Assembly (NCBI GenBank): GCA_014730285.1 | Contig: WJIM01000005.1 | Location: forward strand, 1 to 19,587 | DNA length: 19,587 bases | From: Candidatus Zixiibacteriota bacterium | Lineage (GTDB): Bacteria > Zixibacteria > MSB-5A5 > JAABVY01 | Direction of reading: 5' to 3' | Part shown: one piece after another, positions 1 to 7,107 of the stretch | Layout of the letters: each line of letters begins with the position of its first letter | Numbering within the stretch: position 1 is the stretch's first letter | The notes under the pieces: model-generated | Told to the model about the DNA's origin: nothing | What the model saw: the letters and a program-made list of their open reading frames with translations, nothing else | Databases searched by the model: none | Program-made: the position numbers and the translations under genes

Positions 1-1
1 A

Positions 2-70
2 ACAAGTTTCCACAGGGCGGTGGATTCCCTCATAGACAGGACCAAAGCCGAACATCACGGCCTGCTGTAG
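2..70 (+). CDS. possible C-terminal end of an upstream gene (partial)
   Basis: A plus-strand frame open from the window edge ends at TAG 68-70. Its last 22 codons (ending AEHHGLL) use codons typical of the genes downstream (GCC, GAA, CTG, GGC). The piece is too short to assign a family. Two other frames are also open here: plus frame 1 as far as a TGA at 148-150, and a minus-strand frame from about 142 to the edge. The choice is therefore weak, and rests on codon style and on leaving a normal regulatory gap before the flagellar promoter. Confidence 0.3.
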   Translation, partial: TSFHRAVDSLIDRTKAEHHGLL

Positions 71-87
71 GAAAAAACTTTCTTTCC

Positions 88-122
88 GATTGGAATTTAA
101 TTCCGAGAAATCCTTTCCAATC
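88..122. promoter_or_regulatory. inverted repeat, candidate activator site upstream of the sigma-54 promoter
   Basis: GATTGGAA (88-95) and TTCCAATC (115-122) are perfect 8-bp inverted copies. Nested in the left part is the palindrome GGAATT-T-AATTCC (92-104). The element lies about 115-150 bp upstream of the -24 box at 236, the usual distance for enhancer-binding-protein sites at sigma-54 promoters. No U-tract follows, so it is not a typical terminator. Binding by a FleQ/FlrC-like activator is inference. Confidence 0.35.
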
Positions 123-235
123 CAATAATCCGTCTCATACAAAAATCTGAAGGCATTCTAAACATGCACGCTAACCTATATAATTGCAAGAACTTGTGAA
201 TAATGAGTTGTAGCTTGAAAGGTCTGTTCTCGATT

Positions 236-251
236 TGGCACAGACTATGCA
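236..251 (+). promoter_or_regulatory. sigma-54 (RpoN) -24/-12 promoter for the flg operon
   Basis: TGGCAC at 236-241, five bases, then ATGCA at 247-251. This matches the RpoN consensus TGGCAC-N5-TTGCA in all but one position, and the invariant GG (237-238) and GC (249-250) are exactly 10 bases apart. The expected transcription start is near 262, just before the flgF ribosome binding site, so the leader would be only about 12 nt. Sigma-54 control of basal-body and hook genes is established in many flagellated bacteria. Transcription would need an AAA+ enhancer-binding activator. Confidence 0.85.
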
Positions 252-262
252 TAAAGTGGTTT

Positions 263-267
263 GGAGG
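263..267 (+). promoter_or_regulatory. ribosome binding site fixing the flgF start
   Basis: GGAGG lies 6 bases before ATG 274. It supports ATG 274 over the in-frame TTG 235 and ATG 247, both of which fall within the sigma-54 promoter and would be upstream of the predicted transcript start. Confidence 0.8.
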
Positions 268-273
268 AATACT

Positions 274-1002
274 ATGATTAAAGGGATATATGATGCGGCA
301 TCGGGCATGGTCCCGCGCATGCTGAAACAGGAAACAATATCGAATAATCTTGCAAATGTAAATACCCCCGGCTATAAGCGGGAATCTGTCTTTTTGAGAC
401 AGTTAACCAGTGCACAGGCCCGGGTGGCAAAAACGGAAAGTGAGTGGCAGACTCCCATGGTTGATAAAATCTACACCGATTTTTCAAAGGGATCGATTGA
501 GCGTACAGGCGATCCGTTGAACTTTGCAATTGACGGTGACGGCTTTTTCGTAGTGGAGACTCCCGACGGCGAGGCTTTCACCCGCAACGGCAACTTCCAT
601 CTCAATCCGGAGGGAACACTGATGACTTCCGACGGACTTCCGGTTTTGTCTGACGGCGGCAGGATTGAGGCTCCCGGCGGGGAATTGAGTATCGATCCCG
701 ACGGTACGATTAAAATCGAAGGCAATGAATTTGGACGCCTTCTTCTGGCGGATTTCGAGAAACCCTATCAACTGGAGAAAACCGCGGCCGGAATCTATAA
801 GCCCGCTCCCGAGGCCAACAGAATTGAGGTCGAATTCGCCTATGTCCGCCAGGGATACCTGGAGAAAGCCAATGTCGATATAATTCGCGAAATGGTAGAT
901 ATGATTGAATCATACAGAAATTACGAATCTGACCAGAAGGCCATTCAGATTCTGGATGAGTCGCTCGCCAAGACCGTGAATCAGGTCGGAAGGGTGCAAT
1001 AG
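274..1002 (+). CDS. flgF: flagellar proximal rod protein FlgF
   Basis: A 242-residue rod protein of the FlgF/FlgG family, part of the axial rod that crosses the periplasm. The N-terminus MIKGIYDAASGM followed by ISNNLANVNTPGYKRE is the conserved flagellar rod domain. The central FAIDGDGFFVVETPDG...FTRNGNF segment is the shared FlgE/F/G core. The C-terminus (QGYLEKANVDIIREMVDMIES...YESDQKAIQ) is the matching rod/hook C-terminal helix. I take ATG 274 as the start because it has a good GGAGG and matches the family N-terminus; longer in-frame starts overlap the sigma-54 promoter. It is the first gene of the operon, and its stop TAG (1000-1002) overlaps the flgG ribosome binding site. FlgF rather than FlgG is inferred from position, since the next gene is an unmistakable FlgG. 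Confidence 0.92.
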   Translation: MIKGIYDAASGMVPRMLKQETISNNLANVNTPGYKRESVFLRQLTSAQARVAKTESEWQTPMVDKIYTDFSKGSIERTGDPLNFAIDGDGFFVVETPDGEAFTRNGNFHLNPEGTLMTSDGLPVLSDGGRIEAPGGELSIDPDGTIKIEGNEFGRLLLADFEKPYQLEKTAAGIYKPAPEANRIEVEFAYVRQGYLEKANVDIIREMVDMIESYRNYESDQKAIQILDESLAKTVNQVGRVQ

Positions 1003-1013
1003 GAGGCTAAGGT

Positions 1014-1802
1014 ATGATTAAGGCTATGAGAACTGCTGCCAGCGGTATGAGCGCGCAGCAGATGAATGTTGATAATATCGCAAACAACCTTGCTAACGTT
1101 AATACAACCGGATTTAAAAAGAGCAAAGTGGAATTCCAGGATGTGCTTTACCAGCGCATCAATCAGGCCGGTGTATCCTCGGCTACGGGATCGGTGATTC
1201 CCACTAATCTCGAAGTCGGTTACGGAGTCAAACCGGTTGCCACAACCCGGCAGTTTGCTATGGGTGAGCTGCAGTCCACGGAAAACCCGCTTGATATGGC
1301 GATTCAGGGCAACGGTTTTTTCCAGGTCGCGATGCCTGACGGCACCAATGCCTACACCCGTGACGGTACTTTCAAGGTCAGTCCCGACGGCCGCTTGATA
1401 ACCTCGGACGGCTTCTTCGTTTATCCGGAGATTACTATCCCGGAAGATGCCGAATCGGTACAGGTTACCCCCGAGGGCGTTGTCTCGGTGATGCAGGTGG
1501 GACAGGCGGAACCTACAGAAATCGGGCAGTTCGAGCTGGCCCGCTTCGTTAATCCGGCTGGTCTTTCTGCTATGGGACACAACCTCTTTCAATTCACCGC
1601 CGCCTCCGGCGATCCGATTACCGCAGTTCCCGGTGAGGAGGGTATCGGAGCCATAGCGCAGGGATACCTGGAAGTGTCCAATGTGGACGTTGTCAATGAG
1701 ATGGTAAATATGATTATCGCCCAGAGAGCTTATGAGATTAACTCAAAGGCGATTCAGACCAGCGAGGATATGACCCAGATAGCCACAAACCTGAAACGAT
1801 AG
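1014..1802 (+). CDS. flgG: flagellar distal rod protein FlgG
   Basis: A 262-residue distal rod protein, near the usual 260 residues. The N-terminus MIKAMRTAASGMSAQQ...DNIANNLANVNTTGFKKSK and the following EFQDVLYQ are FlgG signatures. LDMAIQGNGFFQV and YTRDGTFK mark the core, and QGYLEVSNVDVVNEMVNMI...AYEINSKAIQ...DMTQIATNL is the classical C-terminal domain. It forms the distal rod that passes through the P and L rings and meets the hook. AGGAGG at 1001-1006 sits 7 bases before ATG 1014. It is followed after only 4 bases by flgA. Confidence 0.97.
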   Translation: MIKAMRTAASGMSAQQMNVDNIANNLANVNTTGFKKSKVEFQDVLYQRINQAGVSSATGSVIPTNLEVGYGVKPVATTRQFAMGELQSTENPLDMAIQGNGFFQVAMPDGTNAYTRDGTFKVSPDGRLITSDGFFVYPEITIPEDAESVQVTPEGVVSVMQVGQAEPTEIGQFELARFVNPAGLSAMGHNLFQFTAASGDPITAVPGEEGIGAIAQGYLEVSNVDVVNEMVNMIIAQRAYEINSKAIQTSEDMTQIATNLKR

Positions 1803-1806
1803 ATAT

Positions 1807-2496
1807 ATGAATAGGATTAAAATTGCTGCAATAGGATTTGTGATCGTAATAGGACTTTGCATCAACCTGAATGCCGGGCCGATAGCTGATGCGATTAACG
1901 ATCACATAATTGCCACCTTCGATTTCGATCCGAAAATGACCGAAATCGAATGCCGCCCGGAAATCGACACGTTAACTCTTTCTGATTCAGCCGAGATAAT
2001 CATAAGCTGCCGTGAATATCCCGCCCCCCGCGGATACTTTCCGATTAAAGTGCTTTTGCAGGAAGGCAGCGGCAGTATCAGAACTATTTCAACTTCAATC
2101 AATGTTGGTCACTTCCAGAATGTCCTGGTCGCCAAAAAACGTGTGAGATCTCGTGAACAGACCTCCCGGCTCGATTTCACGATTGAGCGGGTCGAGGTCA
2201 ACAAAATTATCGGCAACCCGGTAAGGGATTTTGCGCTGCTCGACGGCATGCAGGCCTCCAAGACGATATCAAAGGGAAAGATTTTGACCGAGGAGATGCT
2301 GGAGCCGATTCCGGTGGTCAGGCGCGGTGAAAGGGTAAAGATCCTTTATGAATCAAACAGCCTGAAAATCGAGGCCTATGGTATCGCCCGCAAGGATGCG
2401 ATTAAGGGCGAGATGGTTGAGGTTAAAAATACCGACAGCGGTCAGAAGATTTACGGAAGAGCCGCATCGGACGGCGTGGTTATAGTCGAGAGGTAA
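1807..2496 (+). CDS. flgA: P-ring assembly chaperone FlgA
   Basis: A 229-residue secreted protein. Residues 1-23 form a Sec signal peptide (basic MNRIK, then a hydrophobic stretch to about LNAG). The C-terminal half from about residue 105 is an SAF-type/ChapFlgA domain: VLVAKKRVRSREQ, RDFALLDGMQASKTISKGKILTEEMLEPIPVVRRGERVKI, and the closing GEMVEVKN...KIYGRAASDGVVIV, typical of FlgA. It works in the periplasm to help FlgI assemble the P ring around the rod. No strong Shine-Dalgarno is visible before ATG 1807, which lies 4 bases after the flgG stop, so translation is probably coupled. The N-terminal half is diverged, as is common in this family. Confidence 0.9.
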   Translation: MNRIKIAAIGFVIVIGLCINLNAGPIADAINDHIIATFDFDPKMTEIECRPEIDTLTLSDSAEIIISCREYPAPRGYFPIKVLLQEGSGSIRTISTSINVGHFQNVLVAKKRVRSREQTSRLDFTIERVEVNKIIGNPVRDFALLDGMQASKTISKGKILTEEMLEPIPVVRRGERVKILYESNSLKIEAYGIARKDAIKGEMVEVKNTDSGQKIYGRAASDGVVIVER

Positions 2497-2499
2497 AAT

Positions 2500-3087
2500 A
2501 TGAAGAAATATCTGTTTTTTCTGAGTGTTCTGGTTTTAATGCTCCTGCTTCCATATTCGCTTAAGGCGACACATTTCGAGGCCGCAACAAATTCGATATT
2601 TTCAGATGTTCGTGCCAGTGAAGTCGGAGATATTCTGACAATAAAGATTTATGAAGATGCCCGCGCTCAGACCACGAATCAGACCAAGGGCGAGAATAGC
2701 AATGAATTCGATCTCGAGGGCGGTCCCGGAAGCGGCCCTCTGGATTTTATACCGCTCTTTGGAGTGTCGGGAAGCAGTTCCAACACATACGATGGCAAGG
2801 GTACCCAATCCCGCCAGGGCAACCTCAGGGCCAGCATGACAGTGCGTGTGGTTGCAGTACGTTCCAACGGCGACCTGGTGGTCGAAGGCAGCCGTGTTAT
2901 CGGTATAAACGGCGAAAAGGAAGTGCTGACCTTAACTGGAATCGTGCGGCCGCAGGATATCAACTCCGATAATACGGTCGATTCATATAATTTAGCCGAC
3001 GCTCAGATAACATATCAGGGTAAAGGTCCGGCTTCCTCGGCGGGAAGTCCCGGAGTTATTTCCCGTGTCCTGAACTGGATTTTCTAA
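2500..3087 (+). CDS. flgH: flagellar L-ring protein FlgH (no lipobox cysteine)
   Basis: A 195-residue outer-membrane L-ring protein. NSIFSDVRASEVGDILTIKIYEDARAQT (about residues 31-58) and GIVRPQDINSDNTVDSYNLADAQITYQGKG near the C-terminus are the conserved FlgH blocks. The first 24 residues are a strong signal peptide. FlgH is normally a lipoprotein with a cysteine at the cleavage site, but there is no cysteine anywhere in this product, so it is probably cleaved by signal peptidase I or kept as an anchor. It is also shorter than the enterobacterial protein of about 230 residues. It starts 3 bases after flgA, with GAGAGG at 2488-2493 as ribosome binding site, and is followed by flgI. Confidence 0.93.
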   Translation: MKKYLFFLSVLVLMLLLPYSLKATHFEAATNSIFSDVRASEVGDILTIKIYEDARAQTTNQTKGENSNEFDLEGGPGSGPLDFIPLFGVSGSSSNTYDGKGTQSRQGNLRASMTVRVVAVRSNGDLVVEGSRVIGINGEKEVLTLTGIVRPQDINSDNTVDSYNLADAQITYQGKGPASSAGSPGVISRVLNWIF

Positions 3088-3096
3088 GGAGCAGCC

Positions 3097-4218
3097 ATGA
3101 AAAAAAGCCTATGCCTGATAATCATCTTTGCATTTCTGCTGACCCTGTTTCCATCCGGCTCATCCCTTTTTGCCGACACACGAATAAAGGATATCGTCCA
3201 GATCAACGGCTGGCATGATGTGCGTTTATTCGGGTATGGTCTGGTGGTCGGTCTTGAGGGATCGGGTGACAGTAAGGGCACACAGTTTACAATCCAGTCG
3301 CTGGTCAATATGCTTCAGCGTATGGGTGTAACAGTGCCGGTCAATCAGGTTAAGGTCAAGAATGTGGCAGCTGTGATGGTTACAGCTGTTTTGCCTCCTA
3401 ATGCCACCAAAGGCAGTAAAGTTGACGTTACCGTATCTTCCATGGGTGACGCCTCGTCTCTGGCAGGCGGTACATTGATGATGACGCCGTTGAGCGCCAA
3501 AGACGGTAAGATTTATGCCTGGGCGCAAGGATCGATATCGATTGGCGGATTCAATGTTCAGGTTGACGGCGGCAATAAGATCATCAATAACTACACTCTG
3601 GTCGGTACTGTTACCAACGGCGCAATCGTTGAAAGAGAAGTTGTGGGGCAGGATTTCGATCTGAGCACATTGCAGCTCAGCCTGATGCATCCGGATTATA
3701 CCACCATCAATAGAATTAAGGAAAAAATTAACGCAGTCTATCCCAATGCAGCTTATCCTCTGGATAACAGCATATTGGAAATTTCCGTACCGGACAGCAT
3801 GAGACACCGTTCCGGATGGGTGGATTTTATTGCCAGCATAGAGAAAATCAGAGTCGATCCCGATGCCAAGGCACGGGTCGTTGTCAATGAGCGCACCGGC
3901 ACAATCGTAGCCGGGGCCAATGTTTCCATCGCACCGGTAGCGCTGGCGCACGGAAATATTACAATATCGATCAGCTCCCTGCCGGTGATATCGCAGGCCG
4001 AGCCGTTTTCACCGCAGGGCGAGACGGTTGTCGAAAGACAGTCGGATATCAGCGTTACCGAGGAGCAGGCGCGTGTAATCGAACTTGAAGAGAGAGTCAA
4101 TATATATGAGGTGGCGCAGGCTCTGAATGCAATCGGCGCCGCACCCCGCGATATTATCGCAATATTCCAGGCCTTAAAGCAAACCGGAGCACTAAGAGCG
4201 GAATTGATTGTCCTATGA
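3097..4218 (+). CDS. flgI: flagellar P-ring protein FlgI
   Basis: A 373-residue P-ring subunit of normal length for the family. Signal peptide residues 1-26 end near SSLFA. The mature start, ADTRIKDIVQINGWHDVRLFGYGLVVGLEGSGDS, is diagnostic of FlgI. Other conserved blocks are VKNVAAVMVTAVLPPNATKGSKVDVTVSS, GGTLMMTPL and the C-terminal EEQARVIELEERVNIYEVAQALNAIGAAPRDIIAIFQALKQTGALRAEL (given here as separate family blocks). It forms the periplasmic ring at the peptidoglycan, with FlgA as chaperone. AAGGAG at 3086-3091 precedes ATG 3097. Its TGA overlaps the flgJ start as ATGA (4215-4218). Confidence 0.97.
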   Translation: MKKSLCLIIIFAFLLTLFPSGSSLFADTRIKDIVQINGWHDVRLFGYGLVVGLEGSGDSKGTQFTIQSLVNMLQRMGVTVPVNQVKVKNVAAVMVTAVLPPNATKGSKVDVTVSSMGDASSLAGGTLMMTPLSAKDGKIYAWAQGSISIGGFNVQVDGGNKIINNYTLVGTVTNGAIVEREVVGQDFDLSTLQLSLMHPDYTTINRIKEKINAVYPNAAYPLDNSILEISVPDSMRHRSGWVDFIASIEKIRVDPDAKARVVVNERTGTIVAGANVSIAPVALAHGNITISISSLPVISQAEPFSPQGETVVERQSDISVTEEQARVIELEERVNIYEVAQALNAIGAAPRDIIAIFQALKQTGALRAELIVL

Positions 4219-5198
4219 TAACCGGAAATGTAAATATCGATCAGGCTCTTGCAGTTGCTACAGATCAGGATGAGCACAAACTGAAGAAGGCTATTCGTGG
4301 ATTCGAATCTATGTTTGTCCTGCAGCTACTCAAATCGATGCGTTCCGCGTATTTGAGCGGAGGCAGCAAATCCGGGCTGGGCAAGGATACGTTTATGTCG
4401 ATTGCAGATCAGGCTCTGGCCGACTATATCGGTAAAAACGACGGTCTGGGAATGGCAAAACTTCTCGAGCAGCATTTCAACAAACTGCAGGATTCGCGTG
4501 TCAAGACAGATGTAAAGACAACCGACCCTAAACATATCCCGCTGGGTGAGAGCAGTATTAATTCCAGCCAGAATATCGGACAGATAAAAAAGGCATTGGA
4601 AAATCTGATAAACCTCGAACACGACCGTACCGCTCCCAACAAAATATTCTACAAAGTCAATCGGGAGGATGATGTTAAGCCGGCTGTAGAACCTCAGACC
4701 ATTTCGGCAGAAGATGAGACTGTTTCGAAGCCGAACAATGTAGCCTCAGAGATAGAAGATGCCGTATCGGATGCCTCAAAAACTCACGGGCTACCAAAGA
4801 ATCTGATTGAGGCCATCATCAAGGCCGAATCCAACGGCAATCCCAAAGCGGTTTCCCCCAAGGGAGCCAAGGGCTTAATGCAGCTTGTCGATACCACAGC
4901 GGCGGATATGGGTGTGGTGGACACATTTGATGTGAAGCAGAATGTTATGGGTGGCAGCAAATATATGAAAATGCTTTTGAATCGCTTCAAAGGAGATTTG
5001 AAGCTGGCTCTGGCGGCTTATAATGCCGGTCCGGGCAATGTCGAAAAGCATGACGGTATCCCACCTTTTAAAGAGACAATCAATTATGTGGATAAGGTAT
5101 TAAAATTCATGAATGAGGGCGATTTAGGTAAAGATTCCAAACTCAAGGCCGAAAATTCTTATAAGGAGGAAGGGTGGAGCTTCTCTACAAAAAGATAA
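4215..5198 (+). CDS. flgJ: FlgJ: rod-cap domain fused to an SLT-type lytic transglycosylase
   Basis: A 327-residue two-domain protein. Residues about 20-92 are the rod-binding FlgJ N-domain (LKKAIRGFESMFVLQLLKSM, then YIGKNDGLGMAKLLEQHF). A charged linker follows to about residue 180. Residues about 185-300 are a soluble-lytic-transglycosylase (SLT/LT) domain: IEAIIKAESNGNP with putative catalytic Glu205, KGAKGLMQL (216-224), and AAYNAGPGNV (267-276). The rod caps assembly while the enzyme opens peptidoglycan. In Salmonella FlgJ the second domain is instead a GH73 glucosaminidase. There is no signal peptide, consistent with flagellar type III export. ATGA overlap with flgI; the 3' end overlaps flgN by 25 bp. 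Confidence 0.93.
   Translation: MITGNVNIDQALAVATDQDEHKLKKAIRGFESMFVLQLLKSMRSAYLSGGSKSGLGKDTFMSIADQALADYIGKNDGLGMAKLLEQHFNKLQDSRVKTDVKTTDPKHIPLGESSINSSQNIGQIKKALENLINLEHDRTAPNKIFYKVNREDDVKPAVEPQTISAEDETVSKPNNVASEIEDAVSDASKTHGLPKNLIEAIIKAESNGNPKAVSPKGAKGLMQLVDTTAADMGVVDTFDVKQNVMGGSKYMKMLLNRFKGDLKLALAAYNAGPGNVEKHDGIPPFKETINYVDKVLKFMNEGDLGKDSKLKAENSYKEEGWSFSTKR
5163..5170 (+). promoter_or_regulatory. ribosome binding site deciding the GTG start of flgN
   Basis: AAGGAGGA inside the end of flgJ precedes GTG 5174 by 3 bases (4 from GGAGG). It is the only good ribosome binding site near the beginning of the FlgN-like frame, so it supports a GTG start overlapping flgJ. Confidence 0.7.
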
Positions 5199-5659
5199 TA
5201 GATGTCGTAGAAGAGGAGTCGCTCTGTCTGGAGAAATTCCTTGAGCTCTTGGTCAACCAGCAGAAATACCTGGTTGAGAATGATCTGGAAAATCTTAAAG
5301 ACGGCGTGGCCCATCAGCAGAACATAATCGACAGGGTGAAAGACCTCGAAAAGCAGCGCGGTCAACTTGTGGCAATGTATTCGGAATCCGAGAATCTGAA
5401 TCCGAATGATGTGACGATCTCGGGTCTGGCGCGCAAGGCCGGCGGTCAGATTGCCGACAAGCTTTTGGAGCTGCAGAATTCACTTCTGTCATTACATAAA
5501 AAGATAGATAAGGCGAAACGTAAAAACGAATTCCTCATCGAGCATTCGATGAAATATATAGATGGGACAATCAGGCTTATAGCATCCGGCAGCGCGCAGA
5601 AAAAGGATTATTCGAAGCGCGATAAGCAGGAGAGCCTGATTCTTTCCAGAACAGTTTGA
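5174..5659 (+). CDS. flgN: FlgN-family export chaperone for FlgK/FlgL
   Basis: A 161-residue, largely helical protein starting at GTG 5174. The N-terminal helix ELLYKKIIDVVEEESLCLEKFLELLVNQQKYLVENDLENL and the following heptad-like QQNIIDRVKDLEKQRGQLV fit the FlgN family: cytoplasmic chaperones that hold the hook-filament junction proteins until export. Identity is supported mainly by position, directly between flgJ and flgK, and by the all-helical pattern, because FlgN sequences are poorly conserved. The C-terminus is polar and basic. It overlaps flgJ by 25 bp, and flgK begins 14 bases after its TGA. No flgM (anti-sigma-28) gene is present before it, though flgM often sits there. Confidence 0.85.
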   Translation: MELLYKKIIDVVEEESLCLEKFLELLVNQQKYLVENDLENLKDGVAHQQNIIDRVKDLEKQRGQLVAMYSESENLNPNDVTISGLARKAGGQIADKLLELQNSLLSLHKKIDKAKRKNEFLIEHSMKYIDGTIRLIASGSAQKKDYSKRDKQESLILSRTV

Positions 5660-5673
5660 CATAGGAGCATTCG

Positions 5674-7071
5674 ATGTACGGCCTATTCAATGGACTTGAA
5701 ATAGGTAAGCGGGCGCTTTTAAGCTCGCAGCTCGCCATGACAACCCTCGGCCATAATATGGCCAATGTCAATACACCGGGCTATTCCCGTCAGAGGGTTT
5801 CCATTACCTCCGCAACCCCCGTGGATACGCCCTGGGGCAATGCCGGCAGCGGCGTGGAAATCAAGGCCATTGAACAAATCCGTGACCTCTTTCTGACCGA
5901 CCAGTATCGCAACGAAAACGCCAATCTGGGCAGATGGGAAGGGCTGGAAAAATCGATTTCCCAGATTGAGGGCTTTTTTAATGAGCCTCAGGAAAACAGT
6001 TTGGGCGAAAGCCTCGACCGTTTCTGGTCGGCCTGGCAGGAACTGGCCAACCGTCCCGAGGATCATGCCTCCCGTGTCTCGCTGGTTCAGGAGGCTCAGT
6101 CCCTTGAAAACAATTTTCATCAGCTCGACAAACAACTGCGTGATTTGCGTCAGAACACCGACAATGATATTAAGAATCTGGTGCATACCCTGAATCAATA
6201 CGGCGCGCAGATTGCCAATTTGAATCTGCAGATTACATATCAGGAACTTGGCAGCGAGAAGGCCAATGACCTCAGGGATCAGCGTGATCTCTTGATTGAT
6301 GAGCTCTCGCAGTATGTGGATGTGAAAATCGTTGAGCGTTCCAATGGTCAGTCGGCTGTGTTGATCGGCGCTATGGCTTTTGTGGACGGCGCCGAATTTC
6401 TGGAAATCGGCACTGATATTAAAAGCGAAGAAAACACCACAACCACGAAAGTCATCTGGGCCAGTACTGATGTTGAGATCAAGTTCAGTAATGGTCAGAT
6501 GGCGTCGCTATTTCAGATGCGCGATCAGATTATACCGGAATATCAACGGGCCATAGACAACCTCGCTCAGGGTATAGTGGAAAATGTTAATTCCGTGCAT
6601 CGTAATGGAATCGACATGGATGGCGTAACCGGCAGGGATTTCTTCGATCCGCAGTATACCGATGCGGAGCATATATCTCTGGATGTCGCTATCCTGGAAA
6701 ATGCCGATCATATCGCGGCCTCACTTTCGGGCGGGCCGGGAGACGGCTCCAATGCTCTGGCAGTGGCTGAAATTTTGAGCCAGAGTCGTGTGATGCAGGA
6801 CGGCAGTACAACGATTCGTGAATTTTACGGTAGTATCGTGGGTGGACTCGGGATAGAGTCGATGGAGGCTACGAATTACAAAGATAATTACGGACTTTTG
6901 GTCCGGCAGATAGAAAATCAAAGACAATCTGTCCAGGGCGTCTCATTGGATGAGGAGATGACGAATCTGGTCAGATTTCAGAACGCATACGAAGCGGCTG
7001 CAAGAGTGATTACCGCAATGGATCAGGCATTGGACACTCTGATTAACGGTACAGGAGTTGTAGGCCGATAA
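5674..7071 (+). CDS. flgK: hook-filament junction protein FlgK (HAP1)
   Basis: A 465-residue axial protein. The N-terminus MYGLFNGLEIGKRALLSSQ...LGHNMANVNTPGYSRQRV is the flagellar rod-type domain with the conserved ANVNTPGYSR. SLGESLDRFWSAWQELANRPED (about residues 109-130) and DLRDQRDLLIDELSQYVDV (about 198-216) are diagnostic of FlgK. The C-terminal GVSLDEEMTNLVRFQNAYEAAARVITAMDQALDTLI is the D0 helix. It lacks a large outer domain and is shorter than the enterobacterial protein (about 550 residues). It forms the first junction zone between hook and filament together with FlgL. AGGAG at 5663-5667 precedes ATG 5674. Its last bases contain GCCGATAA (7064-7071), see findings. Confidence 0.97.
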   Translation: MYGLFNGLEIGKRALLSSQLAMTTLGHNMANVNTPGYSRQRVSITSATPVDTPWGNAGSGVEIKAIEQIRDLFLTDQYRNENANLGRWEGLEKSISQIEGFFNEPQENSLGESLDRFWSAWQELANRPEDHASRVSLVQEAQSLENNFHQLDKQLRDLRQNTDNDIKNLVHTLNQYGAQIANLNLQITYQELGSEKANDLRDQRDLLIDELSQYVDVKIVERSNGQSAVLIGAMAFVDGAEFLEIGTDIKSEENTTTTKVIWASTDVEIKFSNGQMASLFQMRDQIIPEYQRAIDNLAQGIVENVNSVHRNGIDMDGVTGRDFFDPQYTDAEHISLDVAILENADHIAASLSGGPGDGSNALAVAEILSQSRVMQDGSTTIREFYGSIVGGLGIESMEATNYKDNYGLLVRQIENQRQSVQGVSLDEEMTNLVRFQNAYEAAARVITAMDQALDTLINGTGVVGR

Positions 7072-7096
7072 AATTACATAGTTTACTAAGGATGGT

Positions 7097-7102
7097 AGGA
7101 GG
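7097..7102 (+). promoter_or_regulatory. ribosome binding site deciding the TTG start of csrA, overlapping a GGA motif
   Basis: AGGAGG lies 5 bases before TTG 7108, the codon giving the universal CsrA N-terminus MLILTRK. A second GGA sits in AAGGA (7088-7092), which fits the CsrA-binding pattern ANGGA. Feedback repression of csrA by its own product is possible but not shown. Confidence 0.7.
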
Positions 7103-7107
7103 CAGAA

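Noticed and set aside
1..142. Minus-strand open frame from a TTG at 142 to the window edge, and plus frame 1 open to 150
   Set aside because: Neither has a good ribosome binding site or recognisable family; both overlap the inverted repeat. The minus frame reads plausibly as protein, so it remains an open alternative rather than a call.
235..273. In-frame TTG 235 and ATG 247 as longer flgF starts
   Set aside because: They overlap the sigma-54 promoter and precede its predicted transcript start; ATG 274 has GGAGG and the conserved family N-terminus.
3226..3951. A 241-codon minus-strand frame opposite flgI
   Set aside because: Entirely antisense to a well-conserved FlgI; no family features seen. 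The same applies to the 203-codon frame opposite flgG (981-1592).
7090..7103. GG-N10-GC spacing before csrA as another sigma-54 promoter
   Set aside because: Only the spacing matches; the flanking TGGCAC and TTGC bases are absent and it overlaps the ribosome binding site.
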